A DNA stretch of 64,000 bases, from contig NW_026570231.1 in the NCBI RefSeq assembly GCF_019649055.1, positions 682,001 to 746,000 of the forward strand, read 5' to 3'. Position 1 is the stretch's first letter. Each line of letters starts with the position of its first letter. Below, in pieces: positions 26,901 to 37,473 of the stretch. The notes beneath the pieces are model-generated. The model saw only the letters and a list, made by a program, of their open reading frames with translations, made no database searches and was not told the origin of the DNA. Origin of the DNA: Paramacrobiotus metropolitanus (Eukaryota > Tardigrada > Eutardigrada > Parachela > Macrobiotidae). The position numbers and the translations under genes were made by a program.

Positions 26901-27771
26901 ACAGCTGCATTATTGACGTGCTTGCATGCAAACATCTGTCATCGAAAATGTAGAGCGGAGACTTTTTAAAAACATCTACGGACCAGCAGTGAAGGCTAGG
27001 CAGATACGAATCGAAGTTGGCGATGTGTATATTTGGCGTCCGCATCAAAAAAGACGGAAATTATCTGGTCGTGTAAAGGTGAAGATTGTGCGAATTATGG
27101 AACAAGAGAAAACGCTCTCCTCAAGATACCAGGTGGAATATTTCAAGAACGGTGACCGGGAACCTCCCATAAAGACTAAAGAAAATTCTTGGTTTTTCAC
27201 AGTGCTTTTGGTTAACACAAACGAATTATCAATTTATCGGCGCCGTATTGCTACCCAAAATGGGGTCCATGAAGAGCGCATGCCAGAAGAAAGCACTATT
27301 GGCTGTTTATCAGATATTCACAAGGACGCAAATGCGGTGGGAAGAGGCGTGCACGAATTTGCTGACACAATGCGTGCTTATTTGAAAGAAACGAGTTGTT
27401 TGGCAAAACGCGTGCAACCAGGATTACTAGACGGAGCAGACGCAGAGAAGTTTTTTCATTTGTTGGATCAAGGTGCAGCAGCTTTCATAACGGAGACGGA
27501 GCGCGGAAAAGGTTCCAAATATCTGGAAGACGTCTTAGCTGGGATAAACGAGTTGCGAGATTCAACAGGGTTTTTGTACTGGATGAGCGGTTTATTTAAA
27601 TGGGAAGCAACGACGTCCAAATCGCCTTTTAAAATAAGAAATATCCTGGCCGGGCAAGATCTTTACCACAAAGAATCTTGCATGCGATGTATGGAAACTC
27701 AACCTGATTGTGGGCATTTGTGCTGTACAGATTCTCTGAATGAACTCTGTGCAAAACGAGGTATGAGTTAA
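23980..27771 (+). pseudogene. OTU cysteine protease-integrase fusion of the Ginger-like element, interrupted
   Basis: Exons: 23980-24505, 24542-24666, 24729-25224, 25284-25322, 25397-25635, 25694-26385, 26443-26650, 26696-27771. The N-terminus is an OTU deubiquitinase-like fold: catalytic pair in TGDGNCLYNSI (Asp, Cys), REYRVRAGLL helix, and the closing His in ILWETNHFAPVQ. A charged linker follows. The C-terminal half has an integrase zinc region (CAGCQ), then DDE residues in QIDLVDM, LQSDNGK and GQVERLN, and after the core a small beta-rich segment (GDVYIWRPHQ...) like the post-integrase GPY/F or chromo-type module. Breaks: a frameshift near 25770-25783 and in-frame TGA at 26182 (right after the ITECFS segment) and at 26914. 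Reading frame and homology continue across each break. Probably recently inactivated, or misassembled at single bases. Confidence 0.7.
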
Positions 27772-28061
27772 TCTACTAATATGCAATTTGTTATGGTTCT
27801 AAATGTACTAGAAACTCTTGATTGTAAACTAAAGATTATAGCGACAGCAACTCTTGTTGCTTTATTTCAGCAATAAGAACAGCATCTGAATGCAAGAAGC
27901 AAAAAATTCTTTAAGCTGAAGCATTTTACCATAAAAAAGTCGGCACGAAAATTCAAAAGCTAACATAAAACAGTCATTTGGTCTCAAGAGCAGGTCTCGT
28001 CGCTAAAGAAACAAAAGTATCGGTACTATTTCGACGAAACATCAATAAACTGAAGACCCGT

Positions 28062-30260
28062 TCACAATAAATCTGTAAAATAATTTCCGTTAAGCTTTAA
28101 AGTAGACGTTGCTGGATCCGCAGATTCCACTGCATCGGCTGGCGCATAATAGATGTCAGCCGGATCGATTTGAGCAGGTCCAACTTTTGCGTATACAAGA
28201 ACCCCTGGCTGAAGAACACCGTAATCGCTGGTGTCAAACTTTTCAGTAGAGGCGTTCGCTTTTCCGCCATAATACAGGTTCAGCATTTTCGAAATCATCA
28301 GGTTCTTGCAGGGGGTTTTCACAACGTTGTGCAGCTGTAAAAAGCGTAATAATGTTAGCCTTGGTCTTAAGACCTAGCGCACAAAATCTTGAACTTGGAC
28401 AATAATAAAGAAGTGCGAAATATGAACTTGGTCTTAAGACCACACATGCAACGGCTTACTCGAGCTCGTTCTAGCTTTAACAAACAAGTTTCCCGCTGGT
28501 ATTCTGAATTTTCAAGTCGAGAATTCTGCAAAAAAAACAGGTAAAATATTTCAAATCTAGCGCCACAAGCTCAAATTTCTACCTGGCAATCAATTTGTTC
28601 GGCTGCAAGTTGTGAAAGCGCGTGATCCAGCTTTTCCTTTAGTGCCGCGGCTTCTGCACGTGCACTAGCCAAATCCTGCAAAAACGGAAAAACCCGTTAA
28701 CTTAAACCTGCGTTAACCTCTTTTCAAATGACAGACGTCGTTTGAATTGGCTGGTGCCGTATCCGAAGGGACCGGAGTTTGCGGAGATCCTTTCAGTCTT
28801 TTATGAGGATTCTGTTTTTTGCTGGAAGCCGACTGCGTTTCATCTGGGTCTTTAGCATCGTCCGCATCTTCTTCTGCAGGAATCTCAGCTGCCTCTTTTA
28901 CTGCAAAATCGGCGTTTAAAAACAGCAAAAAAATAAAGAAAAAATTTTACTACCGTATTTCTCAATTTTGTTCCAGTCTCCTTCTGCAATAATTTCTTCA
29001 AACGCCCGCTCAATCATTTCACTGGTCTTCAAGCCCAGTTTTATTCTTCGGAAAATAATAGGTCCGATTTCTTTTTTCTCGCTTTCCATGCCTTTGCTCG
29101 ACTTTTTTTCTTTAGGAATGTGCTTTATCTCTCCGGCATCGGCTTTTACCATGAATCGGTTAAGAACCGCAAATGTCTTCACTGGGAGATGTGCGCATTG
29201 GTAGATGAATTTGTACGAACATTGTTGCAGCGTCTTTAACTGAAAAGAGACCAGGTTGCGTTAGCTTTGAATCTCTCTAACCTAAGGTCTGGTCTCAAGA
29301 CCAAAACATTCGCATAGCAAGAACTCACCGAAACAATCTTAGCAAAAGTCTGCTTGGTCTTGAGACCAGTGCTCAAAAGTATTACTCACTGGAATTCCAG
29401 TAACTTTGCTGATCATCTTGTTATCGGACTGCACTTGCTTGCTGGGCTTCTGCAGGTCACCTGCTTCTTGCTGGATGTTTTGTGCGTTGTAGCAAATCTT
29501 TCGGAACAACCGAAGGGTGTCAAATACGGTTTCCTCGCGTTGGACGCTTGTTTCCGTATTACGTGCACGCGATAAGAACAAGCACCGATTGTCGTCCAGG
29601 TCCACGTAGATGGCGACCTATAATCAAATTTTGTTCATTTGAGCAAATCAAGTAAAAAGAATCTACCTTAACAAGAGAATCCATTGTCCATCTGCTTTTG
29701 CAGTCTTTCACAAGAGCTAATATGCTCTCCAAACGATGCTGACCTAAACACACCACTTCACGTCACCATTGCACCATATTAATAAACTTAGTTAACAAAA
29801 CAAACCGTCTAGTATTTCCACGACCAAAATTCTGCTTTCTGCTTCTTTGATCAGAACATCTCGTGTTTTGCCATGACTTTGGACCACACCAGTGAGAGAA
29901 ATCTGAGCAGATTTTGGGTCGGAATTTTTCAGGCTCTCAATAACGACGTCTCGGTAATCTTCGTACATTATCCGTGACTGATGCTGAGCGGAAGGAGCAC
30001 GCAGGTTTCTGATTGGTAATGACACTTCGCCTACTCAACAAACTCAACTTAACAAGCACTAAACACGGCACATATGAAGCAGAGACCTTTGTAATTACAC
30101 AGAAACGCGTCCTTCACTTCCTTCTTGTAGGGCGATACTTCCATTTGAGAGGCACCAGCGGACGCCACGCGTTTATCCTTGGCGGTCTGCAATTTAATAG
30201 TTAAACCAAGGCGATGCTTTGTAAGCAAACCAAATCTTCAAACTCTTCTGTTTGAGCCAT
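28062..30260 (-). CDS. companion gene of the Ginger-like element, coiled-coil protein of unknown function
   Basis: Ten exons join without leftover bases to 521 aa: 30260-30207, 30186-30087, 30030-29806, 29743-29667, 29617-29390, 29239-28954, 28900-28737, 28675-28583, 28525-28460, 28334-28062. No domain recognised. Visible: an N-terminal mixed region, a Lys/Glu-rich stretch (HIPKEKKSSKGMESEKKEIG), an acidic low-complexity linker (AEEDADDAKDPDETQ), a coiled coil (ASARAEAAALKEKLDHALSQ continuing about 50 residues), and a globular-looking C-terminus (CKNLMISKMLNLYYGG). It shares the element's 12-bp palindrome, with two copies in each of two introns and one 2 bp before the ATG. The first intron would be only 20 nt; if it is not real, the start may be the Met in exon 2 (ASQMEVSPYKK). 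Unlike the + gene it has no stop or frameshift. Confidence 0.6.
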
Positions 30261-30435
30261 CTGGTCGTAAGACCAAGCCAAAGTAACTTTATCAGTTAAA
30301 CATTTCTACATGAAATTTTAAGAACAAGCACATTTATGTTTTTTAGAGCTTTTATTATGCAAGAAATCACGTGACTGCCTCGTGGCTTTTTACAAAGTAG
30401 GGAAATTTGGTAACCTTTTCTTTGTTATTTAATTA

Positions 30436-30758
30436 TTATTTAATCGTTTTCACCTCTTTGTTCTGTGAATGATCGGCCTCCTCGCTTTTCCTAAAAAACC
30501 GGAAAGAAAAATATATGAACAGTTGTAGTTGCTGCAGACTGGTAAGAGCTAACATAGAAACAAAAACCCATTTAGGAGCCAACACTTGTGTTTACAACCT
30601 AATACTCTTGAAAATGGAAAAATATTGCCTACACTAAATGCAGGATAACAGCCATCATCAAATAAAATTAAGTATTGGTAACATCTTTACCGTTTATCAA
30701 TCGGTTCCATGTTATTGAGATCGTCCATGTCGGTTTTGCGGCCGTCTTTCAGAGACAT
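30436..30758 (-). CDS. possible 40-aa two-exon small protein
   Basis: Exons 30758-30691 and 30490-30436 join in phase to a 40-residue, highly charged peptide beginning MSLKDGRKTDMDDLNN and ending NKEVKTIK. Good acceptor (ttttttag) and a GT donor (cg|gtaaag). No homologue recognised; no signal peptide. It lies outside the putative end of the Ginger-like element. It could be the 5' end of a longer gene or chance. Confidence 0.35.
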
Positions 30759-31230
30759 CACTCAAAACCAGACTCTAAAGATGAACAAGACACTCTTGCT
30801 GACAATAATTAGCTTTCAGCCATGATAGGAAGCAATAATATCGCAAGCGGTAAATCGAGCATGAGGAGCTTTGAGATAACCACAGGATAAGCTGAAGCAG
30901 ATCAGAACCTCATATCAGGCCTCTCAGCAGCACTGCTTACCACGTCGCACGCAAACGTTTCCAGAATTCAGATAGATTCTATTATAAAGATTACCTCACA
31001 TTAAGTGAATATTGTGTAAACTGTTAGCAATAGTACTAAAATGACTTACATAAATAAATCAGTTATTCTACAGAAAGTGAAAAAATTCAGCGAATTCACA
31101 AGCTGTAGACTCAAAGAACTTTCAAAGAAAGAAACTGGAAAGCGAAGCCGCTGCACGAACTAGCACGCAATCCCGAAACGAATGGAATGAACTGAAATGA
31201 CGTGGTGCTGCTGATGATTACTCACTTTTA
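30759..31230. other. spacer between the two transposons
   Basis: AT-rich sequence, no supported coding exon. It ends at the 10-bp duplication flanking the MULE. Confidence 0.4.
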
Positions 31231-31240
31231 CATGTCAGAG

Positions 31241-31384
31241 ACCTAAACATCACGGCTGATCCAATCCTCCTGGAGGGATTGGATGGGTGCTATTCACGCA
31301 CTTCGGTTCATTTTATGGACTTTAGCTTCGTGCTCAGTGGCAGCGATTACACATCCAATCTGCCACAAAATCCATTGGAAATTG
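31241..31384 (+). repeat. left TIR of the MULE
   Basis: 144 bp matching the reverse complement of 40929-41072 with about ten differences. It contains an internal palindrome, ATCCAATCC...GGATTGGAT at 31259-31284, which could be a transposase-binding hairpin. Confidence 0.92.
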
Positions 31385-31630
31385 CAACTAAACGCTTCTA
31401 AGCGTACGGAACACATTGCAATAAAATTGTAAAAAACAAAAAAGCAAATGCGGTATCTATTTAGTTAATAACTGCGTGGTGATTGATGATTGCCATAATA
31501 GTCAATAATTAATTGTTTGACTTCCTTACGTTTGTATCTCAATCTTGATATTTTGAACTAATGCTTTCTTGCAATCTTGCAATGTTAACTGCATATTTTA
31601 TTGGTTGAATACTGTCGGCTTCCCTTCACT

Positions 31631-31748
31631 ATGTCCTCTACAGATCTACGGTGTGATCATTGTGCTGGAGAAAAATCCTATTCGACGAAGTCAAACTTAA
31701 ACCGTCACGTTAAAAAGCACCATCCAGAATTTTCTGTTCCAAAAATTG
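31631..31748 (+). CDS. C2H2 zinc-finger exon of the MULE
   Basis: Starts with ATG and encodes 39 residues with one C2H2-type finger (RCDHCAGEKSYSTKSNLNRH, then VKKHH), ending at a gtaggt donor. Zinc fingers at the N-terminus are usual in MULE transposases, so this is likely its first coding exon or that of a regulatory isoform. The exons linking it to the catalytic part 3 kb away were not found; phase 1 at its donor does not directly match the next recognised exon. Confidence 0.6.
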
Positions 31749-34742
31749 GTAGGTTTTTTAAAAAAATGATTGCAAGGTGATGTCGTGAAGATTGAAATGT
31801 TTGTGTCGTAGCGGGAAAATGTCAAGAGCCGGAATGCCAATTTGTCTTTTATTACCTTGAATCTTTGATTTCACATCTCTGACTGTGCTTTCCATAATCG
31901 GGTTGAATTCAGCGTGAAGGAGAAAACATTTCAAAATTTCGATGAATTTGTGTCTTAGAAAGCTGATTTCGAAGATTTGACTGCCAGCCAATTCAACCAT
32001 GCGAATGGAGAAAAAAAACGAGCTGAAAAATCTTTCAGAATGTATTCTTGCTTTCGAAATTTCAAATGTACCGGAGACGAGAGTTCGAAAAAACAACGAA
32101 AATTTAAATGTACCGCTTTTATTAAGGGATGTCATCAATCATTGTTAGCTAGAGCCTAGATCATTCATCAAATTAGCGTCAAGAACTGAGTGCAATTCTT
32201 GAAGATAGTAACAAAGGTCATGCAGCGCATAGTGCAGAGCATAGTGCAGAGAAGAGTGTAGAGAAGACAGTCTTGAAATCAGTGCTAACATTAGTGCATA
32301 ACTGCATGTAAAGCGAAGCGGAAAACACGGTTCTGTTATTGATTAAAATTAAAATTTGATTTAGTCTATTGCTAGGATATGATAAGCACTACTTGCACTT
32401 TATGCGCGTTATACGAATAACAATATTATTATGTGCGCCAAACAGCAACTTGGAAAATTGTCGCAACTGCAAAACGCCGGGTGAACGAATATCTATTTGT
32501 ACGAACATACCCAAAAGACTTTTACTACTAGTATGCACTTACAATACTTGTGCTGCTTGTGCCATGCAGGTACTAGTATATTAGTAACTACAGCATATTC
32601 ATACATAAGGAAAAAGCTCCGTACGTAGTCCGTAAACCACGCTTTACCACCAAAAGTTGTTGCACACCACATCTGATTACCACCAGGCTCTGTACACTAC
32701 TGTCTGCACCACATTTTGTCTCGGGCCATTTCTGCGACAACATCATGTATATTTTATAAAATACCGGCAGCATCAGAATACCACCTTATATTACAGTAAT
32801 TTGTGGTTTCGAAGACATACAGTAGGGAGTTGCGTATACGATCTACAGTAAATACTCTTATACGTATATTTTAGCTTGCCGGAAAAGCGGATAACGGTTA
32901 GCTAATCTGCTGCCCAAATCAAAGAAACGGAATCGACTATGCCCTTTGGCTTTAACGTTTGCGCACGAGTTACTCAATGGAATGGACCCACAAAGGGGCT
33001 CATTTTTTGGAAAAATAATGAGAGAGTGGGTAATAACATCATTCTAAGCTAAGCGTGTGCAAAAACTCAAACACCGTCCTGGCCGGGCGGCCAAGCAAGT
33101 ATAACCGAAAAATTGGCTAACTATAACGGAACGGAGGCTACGAGTGCATCAAAAAAGAAGAGCCAGGCCGCAAGATGAAAGAAGTTAAAGAACAGTCTTT
33201 CTTCCCCCCGTAAAAACAATTAACTAATTATTTTCAAAATAATGGTGTCCAGAGACTTGGGTGGTGTGCACTCTGCCCTTGATGCTGTTAGGATATTTCG
33301 TTGGTTTTCGTAAAAAATTAAGAAATAAAAAGTGGTGTGCGGAGCTTGGTGATGGTACAAGATGGTGGCGGAGACTGGTGGTTAAACGTGGTGTGCGGGC
33401 CCTTCCCTTATACATACATAACTTTGCCTCACATGCTTTGTGGTGTGAAACCATTTGAAAAAAGCAATTTTAGCGAAATCCAAAACTCAAATATTAAGTG
33501 AAAAGCGTTGTTTTTTGAATCATTTAGATTGCTAATGACAGCATTATATTTGTAGCGCTACTTAATAATTGCAGTGGTAACCTTTAGGAATTATTAATAA
33601 AAAAGGTACCGTAAAGCAATAGATTATCGGCGTTAAGGTTATGCTTCGTCTGCCGTCAAGAAAGAGTCGGCATGGAGAATAATGAACACCCAAGAAAACT
33701 ATAAAGTTTTAAAAAAAATATGAGAAAACTACGGAACTTAACAAAGCTACGGAACTGAACAAACTTAAGACGGTTCAGAAAAATGCTACTTAGTCTGAAT
33801 CCATAACGGGTCGATACTGTGTCTGTTCGACGTAGTGACGGTTAATACGTTTTCCTCGACAAAATGAAAGGCCATCAGAGGAAGTTTTTTTATAACACAA
33901 GAGAATTTCATGCACTAGTTACAGTAAGTAATTAAATGATGCCTGCTGGCTACTGTAATAAGATTTCTTAAATTCCGACAACACATGTTTAATAGTCCAA
34001 AATGCCTACATAGCTATTTCGTATTATTAATAATGTGTAATTTTACATTTCGGGCGCACATGTGCGCTCGGAATGTCCGCGCGCCAAATAGTATTCAGAT
34101 TTTAGTAGCGCAGGGCCTACAAACTTGTGCTCACGTAACACAAAGTGTGTTCTCGTAAAGGTGCTTGCATTTACGTAGATCAGAACTTATGTTTAAAAGT
34201 ATGAAATTCCAATAAAAATCGTATTTCGAGCAGGATTTCTGGCTGTCTGAATTTTTTTTTACTTTCTACTTAGTTTTTACTGTTGTTTTAAAAACCTTAC
34301 TTACTGTTACTGTTAGTAAATGTCCCAAACGTTACTGCTTAATGAAGGCTTAATATTAGGGTACTGGGAACTGGGAAGTTACTCGGTACATGGAACCAAA
34401 TTCATGCACATGCGCGAAAACATTCACTGACATACGTTCTGCCTCTTACGAAAGGCTTAATCCTCCAATGCTAATATTATACGAGAGTAGGAAAAGGTGT
34501 CTATCAGGGAACTTGTACCCGTAAATTAACGCACGAATTAATAATTTGATAACACAGAGTAATACGGATACCTCGTAGAATGTACACTCTGTAATACATA
34601 CTACAGTATTTGGAGCGGATACAGTATTTGGAGCGCATAGCTAATATATGCATAATTCTAATTGATCAACATTCCACACCCGGATTGTCAGGGTGCATAG
34701 CACTAATTTTATTAGTAACATGACGACAAAATTATGTTTTAG
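31749..34742. other. MULE interior without assigned exons
   Basis: About 3 kb. It holds a short imperfect repeat of catagtgcagag (32226-32250) and GGTGGTGTGC-rich sequence (33255-33400) with an inverted relative near 32630-32715. A linking exon for the transposase may be hidden here, but none could be supported. Confidence 0.35.
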
Positions 34743-35824
34743 GTTAAAACCACCAGTGAAAGTGTGGTAGCGTCTGACTGTGAGCAACATTATGGTCACG
34801 ATGCCAACGCTGACCTTCATGCTCAAAAGATTCCCGAAAAACTTCGGATCGATATCGGAAGCAGGCTGGCTTTGAACGCAGACCCACGCGTAATTGTGCG
34901 AGATGTGCGAAAAGCTGCATGGGAAAGGCTCCAGAAAGGTTTGTAAAAACCATAGAAATTTTTTACGGCGGTTGCGTGAGTACAGTATTATACGAACCTT
35001 GCAGAGGGCGTTCATTCGCGTGCATTATGCATCACATTGCAAGATGTATACAACATTCGTCGCGAATTAAAGCTGCATTGGGAGCCACGCAAAGCTTGTG
35101 AATACCAGTCAATGGGACTTGAAGCCGCGTACGAAAACACGGTTCCATTTCAGGAAAGGAATTTATTATACTTAAAAAACATCTCGCAAAAATGTGTACA
35201 ATTCCCGGAATTATCTGAATCCTATTTTATTGCCGTTCTTCAGACGCCTTTTTAAAGGGCACAGTTTAAAAGACTGAACCGCAAAAGTCTGTGTATTGAT
35301 GCAATACATGGTGTTTGTGGCCAGCGAGGATTTAAATTTATAACACTAATGGGCATCGATGCTGCAGAACGCGGATTTCCAGTTGCACATTGTATTGCGA
35401 ATCACGAAGACGAATTAACGGTTTCGGCTTTTTTCAAAATACTGAAAGAACAAATCCTAAATTTCAATGCGGAGTGGTTTTTATCTGATGATGCTCCTGC
35501 GTTCTTTAACGCTTACCGGCAAGTGATTGGATGCAATGCCAAAAAAATACTATGCACATGGCATGTACGGAAAAATGTGAATCAGTGGCTTGACAGTCAC
35601 ACGCGTTCGTTTACCGATGCGAAGAAGCGATTCGGCAATATCATGTATGCTCGTGGAATATATGAAGCGGAAGCCGAAAGCGCTGAGCTGATTAGATTGG
35701 TCAGCACGGACAAGAAGGTGTATTCTTATTTATCTCAGTATTTGGAGCGAATAAACGAATGGTCACTGCCATACCGTGTCGGCGCTGCCTTTTCGACCAG
35801 TGCATTTATAGAAAGCTTCCACAG
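34743..35824 (+). pseudogene. MULE transposase catalytic region, one nonsense codon
   Basis: Two exons, 34743-34938 and 35005-35824. The first has CEQHYGHDANADLHAQKIPE, the zinc-binding and helical segment that precedes the catalytic domain in many animal MULEs; then ...RDVRKAAWERLQ and LCITLQDVYNIRREL. Catalytic residues: Asp in CIDAIHG, Asp in FLSDDAPAFFNAY, the C/H pair in CTWHVRKN and Glu in FIESFHR. A TAA at 35253-35255 interrupts an otherwise open frame in a spot where relatives usually have Gln, as expected from a C-to-T change. The exon ends at a normal donor (ag|gttagt); the C-terminal exon(s) could not be found, possibly displaced by the inner inverted-repeat unit. Confidence 0.8.
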
Positions 35825-36009
35825 GTTAGTACTTAATGTTATAGTACTTCATTTTTTTATATTTTCGTTCTAGTATGAAGATTTCGGGTAGCTGTAGGAA
35901 TTACGCACTACATGTACTCGTAGTTTATGAAAACACAATAGTTTACCATGCAGTACTGGCGCACAGAGCGGTTGCCGGTATAGACTTTGCGCCTTGATTG
36001 CCGCCGGCA

Positions 36010-36062
36010 TTGCCGGCATTGTTTTGCGCAACGAATGCCGGCATTGTTTTGCGCAACGAATG
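36010..36062 (+). repeat. tandem repeat with gccggcattgccggc palindrome
   Basis: Two direct copies of about 28 bp, GGCATTGTTTTGCGCAACGA plus flanking bases, begin just after the catalytic exon's intron and adjoin the inner inverted repeat. Confidence 0.6.
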
Positions 36063-36793
36063 CCTGGCGAATAGCACTTATTATACCACGAATAGCACCA
36101 TCGCTCATTCACTTATTATAGTGTTTCACTTGAACGACCATACGAATAGTACACTAAGTATAAGCAGTCTCTTGTTGCAATGTTCGCAAATTTATCTACC
36201 AGCTGTCCACTTCTTCTAGGGGAATGATCCCCTTGTTTCGTCCCGTTGTGCTGCCTGACACTTCGGAAATTACATCCTGAAACAAAAGTAATCATGTATG
36301 AACTCAAGCAATTATGTAACAAAATAAACTTTGGTTATAATAAGACGCTCAGGTTTTGTAAAGCAAGGCTGATAAATTAGATTCATTGGTGCTTAATATT
36401 AAAATCAGAACAAACTCCGTCTAATGTAAGACCGGAGCATATACCGCAGCTGTCGCCCTATAAATTCCATCTTAAATATCAAGATAATAAAATCGTTTAA
36501 AGTGAAACAATTTTAGTTTGTGGATACGGCTTTGTTTTTATTTGTTTCACCTGTTCAGAAACTGCCGGAACTTCGTCGCCGCGGAATGAATAATTGTGCG
36601 ACAGATCCGGAGTGCTTACCTCAGCGGCCGGCGATGTTGTGGCAATAGAATTTTCAGATAAGGAATCAGTTGCATTAACATCCATGAAAGCTAGAGACAC
36701 ACCAAATAACGAGATCGACATTTTGTTATCTTTATTGTAAGATCATTTTTTGTAGCATAGAAAAATTAAGTATAGGAACTGCTATAGGTGACC

Positions 36794-36920
36794 ACTCCGT
36801 ACACAACCTTTCACTACTTTTTACTCCGTACACAACCCTTTGCACTACTTTCTTTCCGTGCATAACCGGTACCTTTCACTCGACCTTTTTGTGCACGACC
36901 TTTTACTCCGTACACAAACA
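36794..36920 (+). repeat. degenerate tandem repeat, unit about 32 bp
   Basis: Four to five copies of CTCCGTACACAACCTTTCAC with variable spacers. Confidence 0.6.
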
Positions 36921-37107
36921 TTCGGCACTATCTTTATCTGCGTTGCACTACCTTTTAATCTTTAAATTTTTTCACGACAAAGTTTTTTTGGAACTGCCGT
37001 TTTCTCCTTAACAGCTGTTTTTTTTCAATGCGAAATTGTTAGCCGTGCTTAGGTTAGTTGAATACTGGCAGCTAGCTCCGTAATATCATGTGAGTAATAT
37101 TACATTC

Positions 37108-37155
37108 AAACAGCTTGCTTCTACAGAGTACAGACTCTGTAGAAGCAAACTGTTT
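37108..37155. repeat. 48-bp near-perfect hairpin
   Basis: TTGCTTCTACAGAGT, a 4-base loop (ACAG), then ACTCTGTAGAAGCAA; the stem extends to 22 bp with one mismatch. A partial second copy, CTACAGAGTACAGACTCTG, occurs at about 37178-37196. Confidence 0.7.
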
Positions 37156-37473
37156 GGGTTTCTGTCCTGCGTTCATTCTACAGAGTACAGACTCTGCACA
37201 CATTTACTCTCCATAACATTGATGTCATCGTCAATCTGGCAAGATCACCAGCGTCACCCACTAATGACCACTACGTCACGTAACCACCATGGCGTGCACG
37301 AACTGACCAATGAGCTGAGCTCAGCTGGCCAGTGGCTGGGGAAAGGCACGATTTTCTTTTGTTCGCACAGGGATTTTGACTAAAACTTGCTGTTTGTGTG
37401 CATCGCATGCCTCGCTACTGCTGATCTCAGCGCTTACAGCTCGCTGATATTTTAGGATTCGGCTAATGCTAAG

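Larger units (their letters stand above)
23932..30274. repeat. dispersed 12-bp palindromes GGTCTYAMGACC
   Basis: Copies at 23932-23943, 24693-24704, 25666-25677, 26668-26679, 28363-28374, 28430-28441, 29291-29302, 29356-29367 and 30263-30274, plus an imperfect one at 27980-27991. By the exon models given here none falls in coding sequence: seven are in introns, two lie just upstream of the two start codons (36 bp and 2 bp), and the imperfect one is in the gap between the two 3' ends. I saw no copy elsewhere in the window. Confidence 0.85.
23860..30390. mobile_element. Ginger-like integrase DNA transposon with two genes
   Basis: The unit is defined by an rve-type integrase gene, a companion minus-strand gene and ten copies of a 12-bp palindrome found only here. 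Candidate termini: AGTCACGTGATT at 23871-23882 and its inverse AATCACGTGACT at 30365-30376, with weaker similarity further out (AAAATAGCC versus AAAAAGCC). The palindrome nearest each end reads GGTCTTACGACC (23932) and its inverse GGTCGTAAGACC (30263), giving near mirror symmetry. Exact ends and a target-site duplication were not resolved. Ginger elements are cut-and-paste transposons whose integrase resembles that of LTR retrotransposons; assignment to Ginger rather than another integrase-bearing class is inference, since there is no RT, polymerase or capsid gene between the ends. Confidence 0.6.

Noticed and set aside
23860-30390. Polinton/Maverick or virophage-like origin of the integrase element
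   Set aside because: No polymerase B, ATPase, protease of the adenain type or capsid gene lies between the ends; integrase plus OTU alone fits a Ginger-like transposon better.
34001-34200. Possible bacterial-type sequence in a GC-richer patch
   Set aside because: Only a short cgggcgcacatgtgcgctcgg palindrome stands out; no coding frame or composition shift large enough to argue for transfer.
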